From NCBI RefSeq assembly GCF_016056295.1, contig NZ_JAECZB010000001.1, positions 117,421 through 181,420 on the forward strand: a stretch of DNA of 64,000 nt, read 5' to 3'. The DNA comes from Atlanticothrix silvestris CENA357. Lineage in GTDB: Bacteria; Cyanobacteriota; Cyanobacteriia; Cyanobacteriales; Nostocaceae. Below the pieces are notes generated by a model. The model worked only from the letters and a program-made list of their open reading frames with translations. It made no database searches and was not told where the DNA came from. Shown here piece after piece: positions 59,650 to 64,000 of this stretch (position 1 is its first letter; every line of letters starts with the position of its first letter). The position numbers were made by a program, and so were the translations under genes.

Positions 59650-61839
59650 ATGCTGAAGAAATTACAAAACAAACAAATTCCTTTGATTGCTGGTGCAGCG
59701 TTGTTTGCCTTTTCAGCGGGAGCAATGGTGTCTGCGCCTGAAATCGGAAAATCCCTAGAACAATGGTTTGGTAAAAATCAGCCTGAGCAACTATCAGAGA
59801 CAGCTAAAGATCAATCAGCCGTCTTTCCTTTAGTATCGCAATCACCAGTAGAACGGGCCGAGAAACTAGCACAGATAGTCCAAAATTCTCGCTCCCTAGA
59901 TCGAGCCAGGGCAAGTTATTTGTTAGCAAGTGATTACATTGAAAGAACCCAAGGCAAAAAAGCGCTGGTTCTACTGGAAGGACTCGAAAAAGACTATCCT
60001 GTCTTAGCGCCTTACATTTTGCTAAAACAGGCTCAAGCACAAGACATGCTAGGCGAGGCGGGTAAAGCTTCAGATCTGCGGCAAAGGGTGCTAAAACAAT
60101 ATCCCAAAGAGCCAGCTGCTGTGAAAGCGATGTATCTGATCGCTCAACCACAGCAACACGAAATGGCGATCGCTCAATTTCCTTCCCATCCCCTCACCTG
60201 GGAAATTATCCGCAAGCGATTGCAAGAAAATCCCAATCAGCCGCAATTGCAGTTAATTTTGGCAAAATATGCCTATAGCCAACCAGGAATAGTCGGTGTA
60301 TTAGATCAGCTAGTCAAGCAGCCAAATCTGAAACCCCAAGATTGGGAAATTGTTGGTATAGCTTATTGGGCGAACAATCAATTTACCAAAGCTGCGACTG
60401 CTTACGCCAAAGCACCCCAAACACCCCGCAACCTCTACCGTGCGGGACGGGGTTTGCAAGTAGGTGGCAAAAACCGAGAACAGGCGATCGCCACTTACAA
60501 TCTATTGGTGCAGAAGTTTCCCGATGCTAATGAAACTGGAACTGCTTTGTTGCGTTTGGCAGAAATGGCAAAAAACCGTAAAGATGCCATACCTTATCTT
60601 GACCAGGTAATTACCAAATTTCCCGAACAAGCTAGCCAAGCATTAGTAGCACAAGCCCAAATTCTCCAAGGCCTTAATGATCAAAAGTCGGCTCAAAAAG
60701 CTTGGGAGCTACTGATCACTAAATATAAAAATTCTAACGAAGCAGCAGAGTATCGCTGGAAAATTGCCCAAGAAAAAGCGAAAGCCAAGGATTATGCCGC
60801 AGCGTGGAAATGGGCAGGGCCAATTACTACCAATAACCCTAACAGCATTTTGGCTCCCAGAGCAGGTTTTTGGGTAGGCAAGTGGGCTACTAGCCTAGGG
60901 AAACAAGAAGATGCGAAAGCTGCTTATGAGTATGTAATCAGTCAGTTTCCTTATTCTTACTACGCATGGCGATCGGCAGCAACTCTAGGGTTAAATGTCG
61001 GGAACTTTAATACTGTGCGTCAAATGACACCAGAAATAATTCCACGTCAGCGTCCAGTACCAACCGCGGGTTCGGAAACCTTTAAAGAATTGTACCTGCT
61101 AGGGGAAGATCGTGATGCTTGGTTGCAATGGGAAACAGAATTTCAGAATCAACAGCAGCCTACGGTAGCAGAGCAATTTACCGAAGGTTTAATGCGACTA
61201 GCCAAAGGAGAAAATCTCTCAGGAATTGACATTATTTCTAAGGTGGAAGACCAAGAAACCGCAGAAGGAAAAGCTCAATATGCAGCTTTGAGCAAACAAA
61301 TCACCTACTGGCAAGCTCGTTATCCCTTCCCCTATCTCCAGAAAATTGAAAAGTGGTCTACAGAACGTCAACTTAATCCTCTATTAGTAACAGCCTTGAT
61401 TCGTCAAGAGTCGCGGTTTGAGCCTAAAATCAAATCTGTGGCTAATGCTACTGGCTTAATGCAGGTATTACCAAGTACAGCTGAGTGGATAGCTCCGCAA
61501 ATCAAAGCAAATAGCAAAACCATTAATTTAGAAGATCCCAACGAAAACATCATGTTCGGTACGTGGTATTTAGATCATACTCACCAGCAGTATAATAATA
61601 ACTCCCTGTTAGCGATCGCTAGTTATAATGCTGGGCCGGGTAATGTCGCCAAATGGCTGCAAATAATACCTACGCAAGATCCAGATGAGTTTGTGGAAGT
61701 AATCCCCTTTGACGAAACCAAAAATTACGTGCGGCAAGTATTTGGTAATTATTGGAATTATCTGAGACTTTACAACCCAGAGATTTCTGGAATAGTAGCA
61801 AAGTACTCAACTACACACCCAAAATTGCCACAGCAGTAA
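59650..61839 (+). CDS. slt: Soluble-type lytic murein transglycosylase
   Basis: A 729-residue periplasmic enzyme that cuts peptidoglycan. The N-terminal segment IPLIAGAALFAFSAGAMVSA is a signal peptide or anchor. Residues about 60-550 form a long helical, TPR-like superhelix, with repeats such as ANNQFTKAATAYAKAP and GKQEDAKAAYEYVISQFPYSYYAWRSA. The catalytic GH23 domain begins near 570: LLVTALIRQESRFEPKIKSVANATGLMQVLPSTAEWIA, with the catalytic Glu in RQES, and SYNAGPGNVAKWL downstream. The order matches Slt70 of E. coli. Confidence 0.92.
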   Translation: MLKKLQNKQIPLIAGAALFAFSAGAMVSAPEIGKSLEQWFGKNQPEQLSETAKDQSAVFPLVSQSPVERAEKLAQIVQNSRSLDRARASYLLASDYIERTQGKKALVLLEGLEKDYPVLAPYILLKQAQAQDMLGEAGKASDLRQRVLKQYPKEPAAVKAMYLIAQPQQHEMAIAQFPSHPLTWEIIRKRLQENPNQPQLQLILAKYAYSQPGIVGVLDQLVKQPNLKPQDWEIVGIAYWANNQFTKAATAYAKAPQTPRNLYRAGRGLQVGGKNREQAIATYNLLVQKFPDANETGTALLRLAEMAKNRKDAIPYLDQVITKFPEQASQALVAQAQILQGLNDQKSAQKAWELLITKYKNSNEAAEYRWKIAQEKAKAKDYAAAWKWAGPITTNNPNSILAPRAGFWVGKWATSLGKQEDAKAAYEYVISQFPYSYYAWRSAATLGLNVGNFNTVRQMTPEIIPRQRPVPTAGSETFKELYLLGEDRDAWLQWETEFQNQQQPTVAEQFTEGLMRLAKGENLSGIDIISKVEDQETAEGKAQYAALSKQITYWQARYPFPYLQKIEKWSTERQLNPLLVTALIRQESRFEPKIKSVANATGLMQVLPSTAEWIAPQIKANSKTINLEDPNENIMFGTWYLDHTHQQYNNNSLLAIASYNAGPGNVAKWLQIIPTQDPDEFVEVIPFDETKNYVRQVFGNYWNYLRLYNPEISGIVAKYSTTHPKLPQQ

Positions 61840-61893
61840 TTATGACTAAATCAAAAATATTTTTCCCCCCAGATCTCTGCCTCCTGATATAAA

Positions 61894-63606
61894 TTAAGGC
61901 GATGTTGTAGTTAATTGAGGTTGTGATAGTTTTTCAGAACGGAAAGTTGACCCCTTTATTATTGGTGTTAACTGCTCTGCCGTTAGTGACTGGATTAAAC
62001 TGAGATTGAGAGGAGCTTGGCTCAGGTATTGAGCATAAGATGGCTGTAAATAAGCACGGTATTCAGGTTTGTTGAGGAGATGGCTTTCTAAAAAAGCCAC
62101 ACTCAGCGCCTTAATATAGCCATAAGCTGGAGTGCGGTCTGGGCCAAGTAAAGTAGATGGCACTGGTAATACATCGCTCTCAGCATCTAGCTCATCGATA
62201 GCGGTAAAGTGGGTAGCATTTTCAATTAAGACTAAGTATTTATTGGGGTTAGGAAGCCAAGTAAAAGGGCGAATTTGTTCTAGTACTGCTGGGGCGAAAA
62301 TATCTTGACTGCCTGTCACCAACATGGTAGGAACTTTAATTTGACTAATTCCAGCTTGTCCCAACACAGAACTGTCAATAGGATTAATGGCAATAACTGC
62401 TTTAATGCGATCGTCTTGTAGCGGATAATTTATTTCTGGTAACTCATCAGCACGACACTGTAGAAATAAAGATAGATTCAAGGATCTGTTGGGATTACAG
62501 TCTTCGCTCAATTGAGCAAAGTTAATCTGTCCTCCGGCTAAAGTCAAAGCAGTATAACCACCAAATGAGTGACCAATTGCCCCGACTTTTTGGAAATCTA
62601 ATTTACCCCGAACAGCAGGATCAATCTGTTCTAAACGCTGGAGAGAATCAAGTACATACTTGACATCTAAAGGTCTGTTAATAAATTCTAAGGGTTCTGG
62701 TGGCCCTGCCAAGCCGGCAAAGTATAGTTCAAAACGTTCGGCATTACTACCAGGGTGTTCTAGCACGGTGACAGCAAAACCGTAAGATACGAGATGTTCA
62801 GCCAAGTAGGTAAAAGCAGTGCGGTCTGAGGCTAGACCATGAGAAATTACAATTAAGGGGAAAGGTGCTGAAGGTAAGTCTTGTGTGGTTTGTGATTTGG
62901 CCACAGGTAAATAGAGATCTACTGGCAAACGGCGATCGCGTTTAACATCATTGAGAGGAAAGCTGATTTTTTGCAAATCAAATGGCCCTGGCTGGCGTAA
63001 ATCTGGCTTGAAGGCGAAATTAACGTTGGCAGTGGTAGCTTTTATGAGCGTTTCTTTGATCGCCTCTCTTTGAATAAAACTTACAACCGCATCTCTAGTT
63101 CTCAGCAATTCTGAGAAATTATTGACTATCTGTATCCCTTCAGAAAAATTAAGTCGCACAGTGGAGGAGGGAAACTTACGCAGTACATTGACAACAGTCA
63201 AGCCTTGTGGATCGGCAGCAGCTATAATCAAAGCACTCCGCAAAGCGTAAAAACCATTTTGGCGAGAGTCATTTAAAAGCAATTCGCCTAAACGTCGCAC
63301 CACCTGTTCACCTATAGGAGAGTAGGTAAACTGAGATACCAAGGTAGGAGTGATATTAAATCGCTGCTGAAGTAATTCCCGCAGTTGAGCCAGCTGTTCG
63401 GGAGTGGCGCGGCTAGCGTACAATGCTAACTCATCAGTGATTTTGCCTTCTTTAGCAAATGTTTCCAAGGAATCAGCAGATAAGGAAAATTCCCCAAAAG
63501 GAGGATAGAAAAAGCTAATGCGATCGGCGGCTATTCCAGGAGTAGCCGTTAGCAACGTAGATAGCAGACCAAAACTCAGGTATCTTAACAATTTTTTCAT
63601 TGACAA
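61894..63606 (-). CDS. DUF1400/alpha-beta hydrolase secreted protein
   Basis: A 570-residue protein. A signal peptide (LLRYLSFGLLSTLLTATPGIAA) precedes the DUF1400 domain (about 28-160, ISFFYPPFGEFSLSADSLETFAKEGKI), a module typical of cyanobacteria. Then comes an alpha/beta hydrolase domain: VISHGLASDRTAFTYLAEHL (oxyanion region), nucleophile GHSFGGYTALTLAG (Ser near 347), acid likely in LVTGSQDIFAP, and His in IENATHFTAID. Relatives are annotated as dienelactone hydrolase-like or acetylhydrolase-like. The substrate is unknown. It is convergent with slt. Confidence 0.88.
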   Translation of the reverse strand: MSMKKLLRYLSFGLLSTLLTATPGIAADRISFFYPPFGEFSLSADSLETFAKEGKITDELALYASRATPEQLAQLRELLQQRFNITPTLVSQFTYSPIGEQVVRRLGELLLNDSRQNGFYALRSALIIAAADPQGLTVVNVLRKFPSSTVRLNFSEGIQIVNNFSELLRTRDAVVSFIQREAIKETLIKATTANVNFAFKPDLRQPGPFDLQKISFPLNDVKRDRRLPVDLYLPVAKSQTTQDLPSAPFPLIVISHGLASDRTAFTYLAEHLVSYGFAVTVLEHPGSNAERFELYFAGLAGPPEPLEFINRPLDVKYVLDSLQRLEQIDPAVRGKLDFQKVGAIGHSFGGYTALTLAGGQINFAQLSEDCNPNRSLNLSLFLQCRADELPEINYPLQDDRIKAVIAINPIDSSVLGQAGISQIKVPTMLVTGSQDIFAPAVLEQIRPFTWLPNPNKYLVLIENATHFTAIDELDAESDVLPVPSTLLGPDRTPAYGYIKALSVAFLESHLLNKPEYRAYLQPSYAQYLSQAPLNLSLIQSLTAEQLTPIIKGSTFRSEKLSQPQLTTTSP

Positions 63607-64000
63607 AACCCACTGTCTACGATTTTCAAACTTGTTTGAGCATCAAGAAAAGTAGGGCGGAATTTGTACCGCTTTCCTCTATTCCTTAATTTAGATGCAT
63701 CAAAATAGGCTGTGACAAAGTTTAAAGCAAGTTCTTACATTCACAGTCTTGCATATACGCAATAACTTATGCTGAAACCTAAAGATTCTCGGTTGTATAT
63801 ACTACACGGTAAAGAACGCTTTGCACCCCTACCAAGATCTGTATTCAACTTGATTGAAAACTGGTAAAAATTTTGTGCTAGTCAAATCAGCAGTGCAATA
63901 ATAGATATAAAGCTCAAATTAACTGATATGTCCCTTGCTTCTTGTGCCTGTTGTGTTGCTGTTCTTAACCAACAACATGAGCAAAATATTTCCCATCAAA
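63607..64000. other. Right-edge region
   Basis: Upstream of the DUF1400 gene. A frame starting ATG at 63928 (MSLASCACC...) is open to the window edge but has only 24 codons, so it cannot be judged. No repeat or RNA seen. Confidence 0.5.

Noticed and set aside
63928-64000. A Cys-rich frame open to the right edge
   Set aside because: Only 24 codons are visible, with no ribosome-binding site, so a gene cannot be claimed.

Overview
The window comes from a filamentous, heterocyst-type cyanobacterium of the Nostoc/Anabaena group. This rests on the phycobilisome core operon (apcE-apcA-apcB-apcC), photosystem I genes psaF, psaJ and psaL, a cyanobacterial ATP synthase operon with both b and b' subunits, a DnaE polymerase ending in a naturally split N-intein, a Tic22 homologue, a pair of flavodiiron proteins, many HIP1 sites (GCGATCGC) and short tandem heptamer repeats. 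The species cannot be fixed from sequence alone.

Layout. 1-8.6 kb: a tandem repeat, a Uma2-type nuclease, an FAD monooxygenase-like enzyme, a DUF4870 membrane protein, lnt and gyrA, then a repeat-rich gap and a small unknown protein. 9-20 kb: an XRE regulator, pdhB, secD-secF, a GNAT enzyme, a degenerate histidine kinase, tsaC, prmC, tic22, tRNA-Pro and a second GNAT related to the first. 20-26 kb: an ACT-like protein, an alpha/beta hydrolase, tsaD, psaF-psaJ, psaL, then gmk and remA. 26-32 kb: apcC, apcB, apcA and apcE, all on the minus strand. 32-36 kb is an accessory patch: a secreted protein, a truncated gene joined to a transposase remnant, a VWA protein, a xisH (nonsense-mutated)/xisI cassette framed by imperfect 95-bp direct repeats, and a methyltransferase. 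36.7-43 kb: atpI-B-E-G-F-H-A-C. 43-46.3 kb is another accessory patch: Uma2, a methyltransferase remnant, ssrA (tmRNA), a decayed IS982-family element and a molybdenum-carrier-like protein. 46.4-54.2 kb: a large RTX/calcium-repeat exoprotein, flv3 and flv1, and a nested set of miniature transposons. 54.7-64 kb: dnaE-N, a Ser/Thr kinase fused to a formylglycine-enzyme-like domain, a lytic transglycosylase and a DUF1400 hydrolase.

The housekeeping genes fall into coherent groups. Light capture and electron flow are served by apc, psa and atp, with flv for O2 photoreduction. Translation quality control is served by tsaC, tsaD, prmC and ssrA, and protein export by secDF. The most unusual material is repetitive: (i) a hairpin repeat family with compensatory stem changes, one copy inside the atp operon; (ii) a MITE sharing ends with the decayed IS982 element, containing a second MITE with its own 11-bp target duplication, which in turn contains the hairpin repeat; (iii) the xisHI cassette inserted in, or duplicated with, the 5' end of a methyltransferase gene. 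I found no CRISPR array, no rRNA and no complete new defence system.
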